In this document: positions 33,096 through 44,312 of the stretch, one piece after another
How the letters are laid out: each line of letters begins with the position of its first letter
Numbering within the stretch: the stretch's first letter is position 1
Origin: Phytophthora sp. 'mugwort'
Lineage: Eukaryota > Oomycota > Peronosporomycetes > Peronosporales > Peronosporaceae
Direction of reading: 5' to 3'
Length of the DNA stretch: 64,000 nt
Assembly: GCA_033558025.1 (NCBI GenBank)
Contig: JAUCEF010000011.1
Span: 1,674,001-1,738,000 of the forward strand
Position numbers and translations under genes: made by a program
Notes under the pieces: model-generated
Databases searched by the model: none
What the model was told of the DNA's origin: nothing
Seen by the model: only the letters and a program-made list of their open reading frames with translations

Positions 33096-34221
33096 ATGAC
33101 GTACAGACCGGATTTTCGCTGGCGGGCGGTCTCCATGCGTTTTGTATATGAGCTGGACCTGTGGTTCATCAGCGATGTACTTGGTCCCAAGCCAAGGACG
33201 ATACGGCGCTGGTATAAGCAATTTCGAACTGAAGGCACTGTTAAGCTGTACAAGACTTCGCAGCAAACAGCACGGTGTCCGTCAGACGTTCTTGCCCACG
33301 CGACGTCGTACGTCAAGCATCACCCTACCTTCTACCTAGAAAAACTTCAAGACAATCTCATGCAACATTTTCCTTCTCTGAAGAATATATCACTGATTAC
33401 GGTGTGTCGCGCTCGTCACTTTGACTTTAATTTATCAAGAAAGCGCCTCACGCGAGCTGCAAGAGCGTGCATACCTGCTGATGTAATTATCATTGCTGGT
33501 TTCGTTTGTGTTACATAATTAGTGGTTTGTACTTATGTTTTCTGTAGGTCGCTACGTACAAGGCTAAGCTGGCTGCGATATATTTTTTCCCAGAGCACCT
33601 TCTGTTCATAGATGAAACCTCCCATTATTTTATTAAATTGATGTAATATATTATAAGTTAAATCAAGGACGGGCGTCACGCGTATCGACGCTATGGGTGG
33701 CCATCAAGGGGGTCTCAGTTTGTTGTTAAGCTGCACTTTCGCCGTGGCAAACGGCGGTCAATCTTGCCTGCTTAGACCACCGTGGCTTTGCCGCCTGGGA
33801 AACAACGGAGGGAACGTTCACAAGGCGGAGCTTTCACGTAGCATTTTCCAGAAAGGTGGCTCCTTTGCTCAATCCCTGGCCGTTGCCCAGGTCCATAGTT
33901 ACTATAGACAACGCCAAAATCCACATGTATCCCTATTTAGTGGAAGCCAGCCATCAAGCTGGCGCAAGATTGCTGTTTTTGCCGCCGTACAGCCCTCAAC
34001 TTAACTCAATTGAGGTCTGTTTTGGCCGCTTGAAGTCATGGATCCAACGCGACGCGAATTTGGTATTCCCTGAGAACCCCGACGGAGTTCTCAATGTGGC
34101 CATGCGGAAATGTTTATCTGCGGATGCTTCGAGCACGTTAAATTTTTACGGGCACTGCGGATACGACATAGGTGGTCTTAGAACTGTAGCGTTTGAGCAA
34201 CTTCTTAATGAGAATGAATGA
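33096..34221 (+). pseudogene. Tc1/mariner DD34E transposase, recently broken, with an intron
   Basis: The transposase cuts and pastes its own element. Exon 1 (33096-33482) has the helix-turn-helix DNA-binding part (GPKPRTIRRWYKQF) and HPTFYLEKLQ. A 65-bp GTAATT...GTAG intron (33483-33547) joins PAD to VATYKAKLA in frame. The catalytic D lies in LLFIDETS, the second D in IVTIDNAKIH, and E in LPPYSPQLNSIE, with 34 residues between the last two. Two breaks follow the first aspartate: an AT-rich 48-base insertion with stops near 33640 and a frame change near 33700-33770. From about 33770 to the TGA at 34221 the frame is intact. The dead copy at 5580 is a relative. Confidence 0.8.
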
Positions 34222-34721
34222 AAGGTTTATTGTTCGTCATCCTCGTTATCTCCTTGCTGGTGATCGACATCAGGGATGTCAACCTGAGGTGGTTGAACAG
34301 GTTCGTAGCCGTGAAAGATTCCCTCCGTGAAGATGTTGCGGTGGGGCTGCGTAGCGTAGTGCGTCAGAGGAAGACGTATGACTCCCCGAGTCTTAGCTGT
34401 GGTTATTCTACCCCTGAGGTCTCCGCAGGGGCTTAGATCACTCTAGTTAAAAGCTAGAGACTCAAAGGTCAGTATTCCTAAACCTAGGGCAATACTCTCT
34501 TTAATGCTAAAACTGAACTGTTATTTGTTTGCTTATCTGCGGCAAAGCCGCCTGCGGTGTAAATGTATGACTCTATCTACCATAGTTTAACCTAGTCACA
34601 TGCATATCGGGTGGCCCTGTGGCCACGTACTGAAATCCCTTAATCTAAGTGATACCAAGTACCACTTACTACCAGGTGACACGTTGCACGGCTACACTCG
34701 TGTTACCTTCGCGCAACCCCG

Positions 34722-35390
34722 TTACAGATGTCGTGATGGTAACCCTAGAGCAGCTCGCAAATCGAGAACGTCAACTTCGTAGCGAATCCAGCGTCCATTC
34801 ACGCGAAGGCGGATACTTGCGGTACGGCGGTTCGTGTCGGTTATTTCTGCGGGGGTAGTTTGGATTTCAGCGATAGCTGCATCAAGTGCTATGGCTTGGA
34901 GTGTCGTATTAACTTTAGGCATGAAGGTCATGTCTGGCTAACGTTCCAACGCAGCTGAGAGATGGGTGCGCGTAATAGATCCAAAGTTCATTGCATTAGC
35001 TTCCTCATATTGGCCAAGTGTCGCCCGCAACTGAATTCTTGCAGCAGTGGCACGATGAATGCCTGCGACGCTGGTGGGGCAATAGAGTGACAGTAAACGA
35101 AGAACTCGAACTCGAGATTCCCCGCGACGTCACCTTTCCAGCGTGAGCGATCGCCACTTGAAAAATCCGCTTCCACCGGTGTCGAAGCAATGATTCAAAG
35201 TGGCGGCATCAAGAACATCAAATTGGTGCTGAGACGCACCCTTGGTTTTCCGGAAAAATATACGCTCATTCCTTCGAAGTTTAGCGAAAGCAGGTTTATC
35301 CAGGACTCTGCTAATCTTCGCTCGAAGCACCTTCGGAGACAGTGAACTGGATTTTGCGCAGCTCACCACCTCTTGAACGCTGCTCCACAC
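34722..35390 (-). other. Minus-strand ORF pieces of unknown family
   Basis: Two open pieces, 35390-35130 and 34931-34722, are separated by frame changes. The first has VLRAKISRVLDKPAFAKLRR; the second has NTTLQAIALDAAIAEIQTTP and RLRVNGRWIRYEVDVLDLR. They read like parts of one decayed protein. I cannot name the family. It may be cargo of, or a neighbour inserted in, the Tc1 element. Confidence 0.35.
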
Positions 35391-35477
35391 TTCCTTTGCG
35401 TTTCGTTACCACCCCTTTTATGAAACCGTCAGGCGGTAAGTCGTTCATCTAGAATCACCAATTCACCGCGACATGAC

Positions 35478-35699
35478 AGCCGTAGACCTGCAAAATAACC
35501 CACAAACACTGTTAGTAGGCTAATATAGCGCGAGATACGACCACAAGTACGTGCTCGAGCGAAACAATTTGCGCAGGGAAGGGGGGGGGGGGCGATGTAT
35601 TGACACCCAGGACCCTACCGCCATTTCTACTCCAGTTCGCAGCTACTTGCCGAGGTAGTAAAGCCGTAGACTTACAAAATGCACCCACAAACACTGTTA
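35478..35699 (+). repeat. Direct repeat of about 40 bp
   Basis: AGCCGTAGACCTGCAAAATA...CCCACAAACACTGTTAG at 35478-35516 recurs with a few changes at 35658-35699. A poly-G run lies between them at 35579-35592. Confidence 0.6.
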
Positions 35700-35990
35700 G
35701 CGAGTATCTTGATGCAATGCTATGAGCGCTGCATTATACCGCGTTCTGCGTGTGTCTCGCCGTCCTTTTTGGTTATGACCATCAATGCCTTCCAATCTGT
35801 GATTTATAACCCGCTGAATCGGATAACGATTTCATAGGAATTAGTATTGACACCGCGGATAGTTTTGCCGTCGTATTATCCTGCACTGGTCTATTTTAGA
35901 TGTCATGCTCAGTTTTATACTCGGCTTTATAGTAGTTCTAGGTCGTCATACAGACTCTATTATAAAGGGCAAAATATCTGCAAACGGCAA

Positions 35991-36790
35991 TACCATTTTT
36001 TTTATTAAAAGGAGTACCAGTCCTTATTTGTATTTTGAAATGTTTAACTTCGTCTCGCTCGCTGTTGTGGCAATGCTGCATATCGACCTGATTATTATCC
36101 ATTTTTAGTCCTACATTATAGACCTAGCGACAGGGGAGTTGGAACTGCGCAACGCAGAAGACTTTACATACCACGAGCTCACCTTTAAACGCGCCTTTCC
36201 TGAAAAAAAGGTTTAAGAACAAAGAAGATTGTATATGAAGTAGCGCGCAACAAGGATACGATATGGAAATCGTCGACTACGGAATCAATTGAGGACAAAT
36301 CATAGATCAGTCAGTTTTGTGTCTAGCGAGGAATTGCTGTGGATGGTATCGCCATCCCGTAGTTTGGTTACAAGGGCGATGATGGCTTCAGAGCGTTGAC
36401 TTTTGCGGTATGTCATAATGGAGATGACGAGCTTTTCATTGTGCTAGCTAGCTCCAAGTTACTTTAAGTATTTAAGAACTAGACCAACGAGCTAACTAGG
36501 ATTGCAGCGGTGTCACCAACACTAAGCTACAAGTAGCCGTGTTTGACGAATGCAGGCTCTTAAAAACCTCATTAACTACGCACTACCCTGTAGGCGACCA
36601 CCTCAGGATGCGATTTTGCCATAATTTGAGGTTCTGCCGCATTCACATCCCGCCGGCAAGATCACACCCATCAAGCCTAGCCGAGTGCGTTTGTCTATGT
36701 CAATCAGCATCCATACAAACATCCATATAAAGAGGAAAGCCCGCCAGGATTGGCCACTCGTTTGGTGCTTGGGGCCCCCTCAATCATCGC
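35991..36790. other. Non-coding, no gene recognised
   Basis: AT-rich sequence with short coding-like scraps (36130-36420 +) interrupted by stops. The right end must hold the promoter of the next gene. Confidence 0.45.
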
Positions 36791-36799
36791 CCATTCTTC
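36791..36799 (+). promoter_or_regulatory. Oomycete-type initiator
   Basis: CCATTCTTC fits the oomycete Inr consensus YCAYTYYN and lies 50 bp upstream of the ATG at 36849, a normal distance. Confidence 0.45.
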
Positions 36800-36848
36800 T
36801 AGTAGGTGTGACGCGCTCAAGCCAACAACCGATCGACCACCGCTCAAT

Positions 36849-38198
36849 ATGATGCGCCGCGTACTAATGAGCCGCTCATTGCAGGCGCTATCCGCCGCTG
36901 CGGGCGCCGAGCGTCGCGTGGCGCCTCTGCTGCGTCGCGCCTTCTCGTCGGCGCTGCCCGATGGCGTGTCCCCGCTGACGATGCCGTCGCTGTCCCCCAC
37001 TATGGAGACGGGCTCGCTCTCTTCGTGGCTCAAGAAAGAGGGCGAGGAGGTGCACGCTGGTGACGTTTTGTGCCAAGTGGAGACGGACAAGGCCGTCGTG
37101 GACTACGAGATGCAGGACGACGCAGTCGTGGCTAAAATCGTCTGCCCCGAGGGTACGGCCGACCTGCCTATTGGCGCTCTGCTTGCCTACACAGTGGAGG
37201 ACCTGGACGTGTACAAGAGTCTGCTGGAGAGCGGTGAGCTCGCCAAACTCTCATCCGAGGCTGCACCCGCTGACGCTGAGCCTGAAGCAGTTAAAGCATC
37301 CCCCGCTGCTGATGCCGCGCCTGCTGAGCCGACTCAGGGCGGCCGCGTGCCGCTCATCAAGTTCCTGGGCAAGCGCTCGCTCATCCCCGAGTTCAACCAT
37401 TCGCCTCTTGAGGAGCCTGTGAAGTCTATGACCACTGCCGCTCCCGCGGCACAGTCTGTGGCCGCTGCTTCCCCCGCTGTCGCTGCCGACGCCGAGTTCG
37501 AGGACCTGCCGCTGTCCAACATGCGTAAGATCATTGCCAAGCGCCTCACTGCTTCCAAGAAGGACGTGCCACACAGCTACATGAGCATTGACTGTGAGAT
37601 CGACAGCATCCTCAAGTTCCGCAAGCAACTCAAGAACAAACACGACGTCAAGGTCGGTATGAACGACTTTATCCTTAAGGCTGTGGCCCTGGCGCTTCGT
37701 GACGTCCCAGAGGCCAACTGCTTCTTCGATGTCAAGACCCAAAGCGTGCAGCCCAATCCGTCCGTGGACGTGTCGGTGGCTGTAGCCACTCCCGCGGGTC
37801 TCATCACTCCCATTGTGCCCAAGGTGGACACTCTCGGCCTCAGCGGCGTTAACAGCATATTTATGGAGCTCGTGACGCGCGCGCGTCAGAACAAGTTGAA
37901 GCCGGAGGAGTTTCAGGGCGGTTCCTTTACCGTGTCGAACCTCGGTAGCTTCGGTATTGACCAGTTCCGGGCCGTGATTAACCCGCCACAGGCTTGTATT
38001 CTAGCCATCGGTGGTGGTCGCAAGGAGGTGCTGCCACCTCTTGAGATCGTGGAAGGCGTCAACCCGGAGCCGCGTCTTGCCACGCTCATGAACGTGACGC
38101 TATCGTCAGACCGTCGTGTGGTGGATGGCGTCATCGCTGGCCAGTTCTTGCAGGTGTTCAAGTCGTACATGGAGAATCCGGAACTTATGGTCTTGTAA
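36849..38198 (+). CDS. Mitochondrial 2-oxoacid dehydrogenase E2-like / E3BP-like protein lacking catalytic His
   Basis: A 449-residue intronless protein of the dihydrolipoamide acyltransferase family. It has an arginine/serine/alanine-rich mitochondrial leader (MMRRVLMSRSLQALSAAAG), a lipoyl domain with MPSLSPTMETG and the lipoylated lysine in ETDKAVVDY (K81), and an alanine/proline linker. The acyltransferase core runs from DLPLSNMRKIIAKRLTASKK to the end (GGSFTVSNLGSFGIDQF, AVINPPQACILAIG). The DHRxxDG catalytic motif reads DRRVVDG: R422 replaces the histidine. Animal E3-binding protein (PDHX) also lacks this histidine and has a structural role. No peripheral-subunit-binding motif is visible. 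Instead the linker has RVPLIKFLGKRSLIPE. The start is the first ATG; the longer frame from 36750 begins with TTG. The protein is probably part of the pyruvate dehydrogenase core, but catalysis is doubtful. Confidence 0.88.
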   Translation: MMRRVLMSRSLQALSAAAGAERRVAPLLRRAFSSALPDGVSPLTMPSLSPTMETGSLSSWLKKEGEEVHAGDVLCQVETDKAVVDYEMQDDAVVAKIVCPEGTADLPIGALLAYTVEDLDVYKSLLESGELAKLSSEAAPADAEPEAVKASPAADAAPAEPTQGGRVPLIKFLGKRSLIPEFNHSPLEEPVKSMTTAAPAAQSVAAASPAVAADAEFEDLPLSNMRKIIAKRLTASKKDVPHSYMSIDCEIDSILKFRKQLKNKHDVKVGMNDFILKAVALALRDVPEANCFFDVKTQSVQPNPSVDVSVAVATPAGLITPIVPKVDTLGLSGVNSIFMELVTRARQNKLKPEEFQGGSFTVSNLGSFGIDQFRAVINPPQACILAIGGGRKEVLPPLEIVEGVNPEPRLATLMNVTLSSDRRVVDGVIAGQFLQVFKSYMENPELMVL

Positions 38199-38580
38199 GC
38201 AGCCCCCGACGTGTAGAGCGCTAGATCCACCAGCTCCACCATCAATTGCAGACGGCACAAAAGAGAGCATGAAGCGAGTTTGAGCTTCTGGTGTTTAAAA
38301 CTCAGCCAATCCGGACTGAATGATACAGGTGCGAGTAGTTTTCTCGGTCGTCTTGAGCGATTAACATGGGGGCGTACGTATCGTTGTCTCGTGTGGTTCA
38401 ATTCGTTTTCTAGCATTATTTGCGCTTGTTTCTTGTGCTGTCCGTTTCGAGCCTTGAAATAGCGACAGTCTTATGTGTCATCAGGGCCTTCGAATGTCCT
38501 TGAAGTTACTTCAGGCAATGGTAGAAAGTGTATTCTTATCTGGAAGACGTCCCGAAAGTCTAATTCCGGTAGGTTACTCC

Positions 38581-38588
38581 TCACTTCA
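38581..38588 (+). promoter_or_regulatory. Oomycete-type initiator of the kinase gene
   Basis: TCACTTCA matches YCAYTYYN and lies 69 bp upstream of the ATG at 38657. Confidence 0.4.
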
Positions 38589-38656
38589 TCTTTTCACTCG
38601 TTTGTTGTCTAGTCATTGCTACTTCTGCGTTAACGGGAGCGAGTTTACCCTGAATC

Positions 38657-40405
38657 ATGGCCAGCATCCAGCAGAACGAAAATCCCGAAGCTGTCTATGA
38701 GGTGTTGGAACGCATTGGTGAAGGGTGAGTTAAGTGTCGTTGTGAATATCCTTCAAAATTCCTCCGTGAAAGTTTTACTCATTTGTTTGTGTGTGAATTT
38801 GTCAGGTCGTACGGCAAAGTGTACAAGGCTGCGAACAAGTCGAGTGCCGAGATTGTAGCGCTTAAGGTCGTGCCCGTGGAGAGTGAAGACCGCGCTGCGT
38901 TCGACGAACTGACGCGTGAGATCCGCATCTTGGAACGATGTGAGTCTCCTTTCGTGGTACAATACCGTGGTAGCTTCTCGTACGAGGCTCAGCTGTGGAT
39001 TGCCATGGAATTCTGCGCCGTCGGGTCACTCGCTGACTTGTATGTACTTCGTGGACGTCACGTGCTGAGCGAGGCGGAGATTGCTGCCGTTTGTGCCAAT
39101 GTGGCACTAGGACTCGCTCATTTGCACTCTCGAGGACTCATCCATCGAGACATTAAGGCTGGCAATTTGTTACTGAATGGCGACGGTGTGGCCAAGTTAG
39201 CAGACTTTGGTGTGTCGGCACAGCTCACAGCAACTGTAGGCAAGCGACGCACTGTCATCGGAACACCATTCTGGATGGCTCCTGAGGTGATCCAGGAAGC
39301 TCAATATGACTGCAAGGCAGACCTCTGGTCGCTGGGGATCACTGCTCTCGAGCTGGCTGAAGGTGAGCCTCCACTCGCTCATATGCACCCGATGCGTGCC
39401 ATCTTCTTGATCCCGAATCGTGTCCCGCCTGAACTTCGTGAGCCTACTAAGTACTCACCAGAATTTCGAGACTTTCTCGCTCTGTGTTTGAAGAAAGACC
39501 CTCAGGAGCGTGCGTCGGCTGAAGATTTATTGCGTCACCCGTTCATTGTCCGTCACGTCGACCGACTGCGAGCAAATTCAGCTCGTTCTGCTGAGAGTGG
39601 AGCGCGTATGGTTGGTTTACCGGTTCTCCAGGAGCTTGTGGAACAAAGTCTCGAACTGGTGCATGAAGCTCGACAGCGACGTGCCGAGGATGAAGCCGAG
39701 TTCCGTGATGCTGCTACAGGTCGTCCTGATGGATCACTCTCTGTTGCTGATCTCAGTACCATGCTGCGTAATGGCTCACTCTTAAGCAACGGTACAGGTG
39801 GATTTGGTGGATTCAGTGGCTCGGACACGGCTGTAGGCTTTTCATCAGTCAGACGGAGTGACTTTAACTCGACTTTGGGAAATGGAATTGGAGGTGGAAC
39901 CACCGTCTTCTCTTCCAAAATCTTAATGGATGAAGAGAACTGCGGTACGATGGTGTTCCGAGGCGATGAGACCAAGAGTTCTACTAGTTCTGAGACTCGG
40001 GAGCGTGAGATCACATCGAGTGATCTGTATGGTACCATGATCCCTATGGTTGCGTCTGGAACTATTCGTCCACCGCCAGTACCCGTTGCTCCTGTCGCCT
40101 ATCACTCAAGGACTAGCAGTCGCAATAGTAGCCGCGATAGCAGCCAAGGGGAAGCTGCGAAGCCCGAGATTGATAGCAACGAGCCGTCTTTTATGAAATA
40201 TTTCCGACGAATTACTTCGTCCTCTTCAAAGTCAGCGACAATTCGTGCTGCTGGAGCTACAACCTCGGCACTGCGTACAGTGCAGGAGAAGCTTCGTCAA
40301 CTTGAAGAAAACTACGCACTCGATCGCGAACAACTTGCTGAACGTTACGAGAAGCAAAAAATCGAGCTCGAACACGAACTTAAGAGCTTGTCATTCGACA
40401 ACTAA
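38657..40405 (+). CDS. STE20/MST-family (Hippo-like) protein kinase
   Basis: A serine/threonine kinase related to MST1/2 and Hippo, which act in growth and cytoskeletal signalling. Exons 38657-38724 and 38806-40405 join in frame (GTGAGT...CAG) to 555 residues. The kinase domain (residues ~15-275) has the P-loop GEGSYGKV (21-28), ATP-binding K43 in VALKV, HRDIKAGN with D138, DFG 156-158, and the GTPFWMAPE activation motif (175-183) typical of STE20 kinases. A serine-rich linker follows, then a C-terminal coiled helix (LRQLEENYALDREQLAER, then YEKQKIELEHEL) that resembles the SARAH dimerisation helix of MST kinases. The SARAH call is by resemblance only. The intron splits the P-loop glycine codon. 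The gene converges on IFT81, with 117 bp between stops. Confidence 0.88.
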
Positions 40406-40522
40406 GATGATTTCTTACCAAAAAAGAGAGGAATACGCAAAAGTAAAATATATATAACGAGGCAATGAGAAGTAAGCTAAATGTTCCAGCTCGTGACGCT
40501 ATTGTTCTTATAGGGCAGGTAC

Positions 40523-42728
40523 TTAGGCCTCGAGCGTCATGACGTTGGCTCCACCGACATCATAGTGTGCGATGTCAGTGCGTCCATCGAAGAGATCCTG
40601 ACCCCCACCTTTAACTCCACCACCGCCTCGGTTCACATTGCCATCTCCTCTGTTCTCTTGCTGTGCGAGACGAGCTTTGCACGCGAGTAACTGCAATAAC
40701 CCGTCAAACATTTCTCGTTGTTGTTTCTTGGCTGGTGCATTCGTCTTAAGAGCTTTTTGCTGCTTGCGAAGCTCCTTTGTGAGTGATTCTTGTTGGGCCA
40801 CTTTGTGTTTGTAAAGCTCTTGGAAGGAACGAATGTCTCGAAGCAGACGAGCGTTTGAAGTGCCCTGTTCGAACTCAATTTCCTGTGCGATTTTAGATGC
40901 TTTGCCCTGTTGCAGCTGTAGCTGGCAGTGCAGTAAGTGAAATTGAGACTCTTCACGTAGAGCGTCGTCTTGGAAGGCAGTACACTCTTGCTCGAGTTTG
41001 AGTCGTTCAGCCTCCAATCCGACGGCTGTGTGGTCATATTGAGCCTTGCGTTCCAGATAAACGTGCTCCATCTCCTGGTAACGCTGACGAACCGTGCGCA
41101 GTTCTTTAATCTGTGGGGCTAATTGGTTCTTGCGCTCTTTAAGTGCCTGGTTAATGTCTGTGACGATTCGTGAGATCTCTTCAAGTGTCTCGCCCTTGAG
41201 TGCATTCACTCGCGCATTTTGAACCGAAATGTCGTCGATTTTCTCTTGTGTAGCGAGATATCCACTCACTCCCTTCTGACGCTCAAGATCACGAAGGAAG
41301 CCATCCAAGTCGGCGTCTTTGCTTTTCAGTAGCTGCTCGGTACGATGCAGTACGACACTCTCGGCTGTGAGCTCAGCCAGTTCGGCTTTCACCTTTTTGT
41401 ATTGGTTCGTCTTGTTGCGCAACGTCGTCGCGTACTGCTTAAACTCTTCACGACTCATGAATTTGGTACCGGAGATTGCAGCCAACTTGGCTTCCAGCTC
41501 ATCTGTACTACGAACAAGTCGCTGTTTCTCAGCTCGTAATTGCTCCAGTTCCTCTTCCTTGTCGGCGAGTTTGCGGGCTTGAAGATTCGCGTGCTGTCGG
41601 AAGACTGCGAGCTTGTCTTCGCCCTCGCCATTTCCTTGAGCTACTTGAGCATCGGCCGTTTGAGTCTGATACTGTTGGATAGCGCGTCGTAATGCCTGGA
41701 CTTCGTCCTCCATGTCCGCAATGTCGTGCTCAGTCTTTAGTGGTTCACTAAGTGCACGCTCCAGTCGCTGTAAAGTTTCTTGCTGGGTCTGAAACTCGGC
41801 TGGGAATTTGGTCGAGAGAATATCATTATTGCGAGCCACTTGCGACTGCAGACGCTCAAAAAGCTGCTCCGGTGTCGCGTCCTGCGACAAAGACGCTCGA
41901 AGGTCTTGCAGTCGGGCTTCAGCTTCTCGAGCGCGTTTCTCCGCTAGCGACAGCGACAGCATCTGGTCGCGCTTCCGCTCGGCCAGTTTGGCTTGCTCTT
42001 CCTGCTCCTTTCGAAGCGAGCTGGTAGCAGTCAGCAGCTCTTGAAAACTCGGGTCTGACGTCGTCTTCTTTTTCAGATTGGCAATCTTCTCTGTCAATTG
42101 CTGAGACTCTTCTTCCAACTGCGCAATCTCGCGTCGCAACTCACCAGGACGAGACTTGGACGTTCGTAGCTGATCCACCTCTTTGTGTACTGTCTTGAAC
42201 TGGTTCTGTAGCTGCTGGTAGTGCTCGTACATAGCGTTCAGTGCTGTAGAAGTAAAAACAACATGAATAAACACGTATGAGACCCCATAAAGCAATGGTT
42301 AATGTAGCAGCATTCAATAGAAACCTACAGCCATCACCAAAATACTCTTGAGGCACATTAAGGGGAGCCAGGAAACGTCCAAGATACGCTCGTTTCTGAT
42401 GAGCAGGCAGACTCTTGAGTGCCCAGTGTAGCAGCGTATAGATGGTTTGTCGATCGCCATGAGCCAGTGCTTCTCGGAACCCGTCGATGTCTCGAGGCAA
42501 CGGGAACTTGAGCAGCTGCAGGAACTCTAAATAGCGCTGAGCTCGCACCTCATCAGCCTCAGCACGCAGATCTACGCCCGAATGACGCATCGGGTCGATC
42601 TCCACGAACACCTCGTGCAGAATCTGCAGCAATTCGAAGTTGCTTTTTTCATCGAAAGCCACGAGGGTGAGCCCTAGACGGAAGGGCTCCTTATTCAGGT
42701 GCTCGACAATGAGCTGCAGCTCGCTCAT
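40523..42728 (-). CDS. IFT81: Intraflagellar transport protein 81
   Basis: IFT81 is a core IFT-B1 subunit that binds tubulin through its N-terminal calponin-homology-like domain and carries it into the growing flagellum. Exons 42728-42329 and 42243-40523 join in frame (GTAGGT...CAG) to 706 residues, near the human length. The N-terminus (VEHLNKEPFRLGLTLVAFD, then RAYLGRFLAPLNVP) is the CH-like domain at residues 5-130. The rest is coiled coil with family landmarks LAVFRQHANLQARKLADKE, GVSGYLATQEKI, LKGETLEEISRIV and YDHTAVGLEAERLKLEQE. The start is the first ATG. With CFAP119 it shows that the organism builds flagella. Confidence 0.94.
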
Positions 42729-43389
42729 GGTGGGACGGGAGGGGGATATCGGAGACTGTACAATTGCTCATGAAAGGGCACGTCTCTTGGTATATAAATT
42801 ATATAATATAATGGAGAAATTGTGTTTTCCACTTCAAGCTGCATTTCGGGGATACCGGTACATACCGGATTATTTGATCAGTCCCCCATCACTTCGAATC
42901 CAGAAGAACATCACACAAGCAAGAAAGACCCGCCTCTCCTCGTCCCTTATCGAACTGAGCTTATGGATGCTGCATAAGCTCTCATTAATGATACTGTGAT
43001 TGACCTCGATCGGATGGTATTCACTGATGTTGCATTCATGTAAATATAGGTCGTCTTGCGCTCATAGATCAGCCATATTACTCGGTTACATGAGTGTCGT
43101 AAACATGCAGCACTCGGGATGGCCCTCGATTGGTCGCGTTCCGACCACCGCTGTCGAGCTCAGAGAGGATGTGCGCGGTGATCCCAATAGCGAATTGTAG
43201 TTCCTGGAGCTTTTTAGGGTTACGGAGCTAAACTGACTTAACGTTTTTTTTCGTTGTAAAACGTAACTTCTGTTCCAAATCACGCGCTCCTTGGAGTTGC
43301 AGAGGGTGCTCATTTGTCCAAGGAGAAAGATACCAGAAACCTTCACGAGCTTACACCAGTCAGCAAGAGTTTTCGCTGGTTTCCTTCCG
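42729..43389. other. IFT81 promoter and non-coding stretch
   Basis: No ORF with a recognisable family. 42790-42830 is AT-rich. The ORFs 42640-42999 (+) and 43086-43346 (-) show no motif. Confidence 0.5.
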
Positions 43390-43395
43390 ACTCAG

Positions 43396-44312
43396 CAAGA
43401 TGGAGGTCAAGTCGTCCCACCACGTCTCGCTAGCGTCCAAGACCCCTTCCGCTTGTGAGCTGAGAGCGTGTCATCCTGCATCTTAGATCTTAAACCGATG
43501 CCCGCAACCAACCAGCGGGCTGCAGAGGAGGCCGGCGTTGCCGCTACTGAGACCTGGAACCACCGACCAAGAAGCGTGCAATTGCCTATGCTACGGAAGC
43601 CGCTCCAGCCCCTGCGCGGGCCCGTGAAAAGTAGTCTGCTTCCATCAAGAAGGCGTCGAAGCATCGCGCACTCAGCAAAGAACGCGATGTTGCTGTCGGA
43701 CATGTCCGCCGAGGAGGAAAAGTGCGAGGAGGAAGATGACGGCGTCGACAGGCTGGATTTGGCTGTTGAGAAGGCCAAGCGACGGGTGTCTTACACGGCG
43801 AAGCAGGATTGTCTGGTCCTACAAGAAGTGCTTGGCGATGGCGGTCTTTTCGAACGCAAGGGATAGTCAAGACCGAGCGCTGGATTAGGTCACGACTCGA
43901 ATGAGCGAGGTTCTGAGCCGGTCGAAGATTACGCCGAATGGACTGCGCCAGTACCTCGATCTGCTGGTGAAGAAGCATCGAGTGATGGTATCGAAGGAGA
44001 GATCGCTTTCTGGTGCGTATCTAGTGGAGATGTAACGGCATGATTAGAAGCATGATCATTTCTTTGCACGGCTGTGTTTACTACAGGCCGCGAACCGAAA
44101 AAATTGCGGACCAAGTTGAACTCGAGGCGCTTCTCGCCCGGTACATAAAGTTGAAGGAAGATGAGGACACGCCGAAGGCTGAACGCGTAGAAACTCGCAA
44201 CAAGAATGCTGAAGCGGATCGCGTCGGTGGCGAAACGATTCGGGATGCTGAGTTAAGGTGTGGGAAGCTTATGAGAAGCAAACGGGGAGCAAGGAACGCT
44301 CTGATCCGTTAG
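43396..44312 (+). pseudogene. Harbinger Myb/SANT-like companion protein, broken
   Basis: Harbinger elements carry a Myb-like protein that helps the transposase reach the nucleus and bind the ends. The frame 43468-43866 ends RVSYTAKQDCLVLQEVLGDG, the start of a SANT-type helix set. After a stop and frame changes a charged coiled segment follows (LEALLARYIKLKEDEDTP at 44115-44170, then RDAELRCGKLMRSKRGARNA). The association is inferred from position and the SANT-like start. Confidence 0.45.

Larger units (their letters stand above)
32845..35990 (+). mobile_element. Tc1/mariner element, candidate boundaries
   Basis: TTGCCGTTTGCAGAT at 32845-32859 is preceded by TA (32843-32844). Its exact reverse complement is at 35976-35990, followed by TA (35991-35992). 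Tc1/mariner elements insert at TA and duplicate it, so these could be the terminal repeats. The 3.1-kb interval holds the transposase below plus unidentified minus-strand ORFs. A 17-base match has a modest chance of arising by accident in 64 kb, so the boundary call is tentative. Confidence 0.45.

Noticed and set aside
36750..36848. Longer N-terminus of the E2-like protein
   Set aside because: The upstream start is TTG. ATG 36849 gives a good mitochondrial leader, and the initiator at 36791 fits it.
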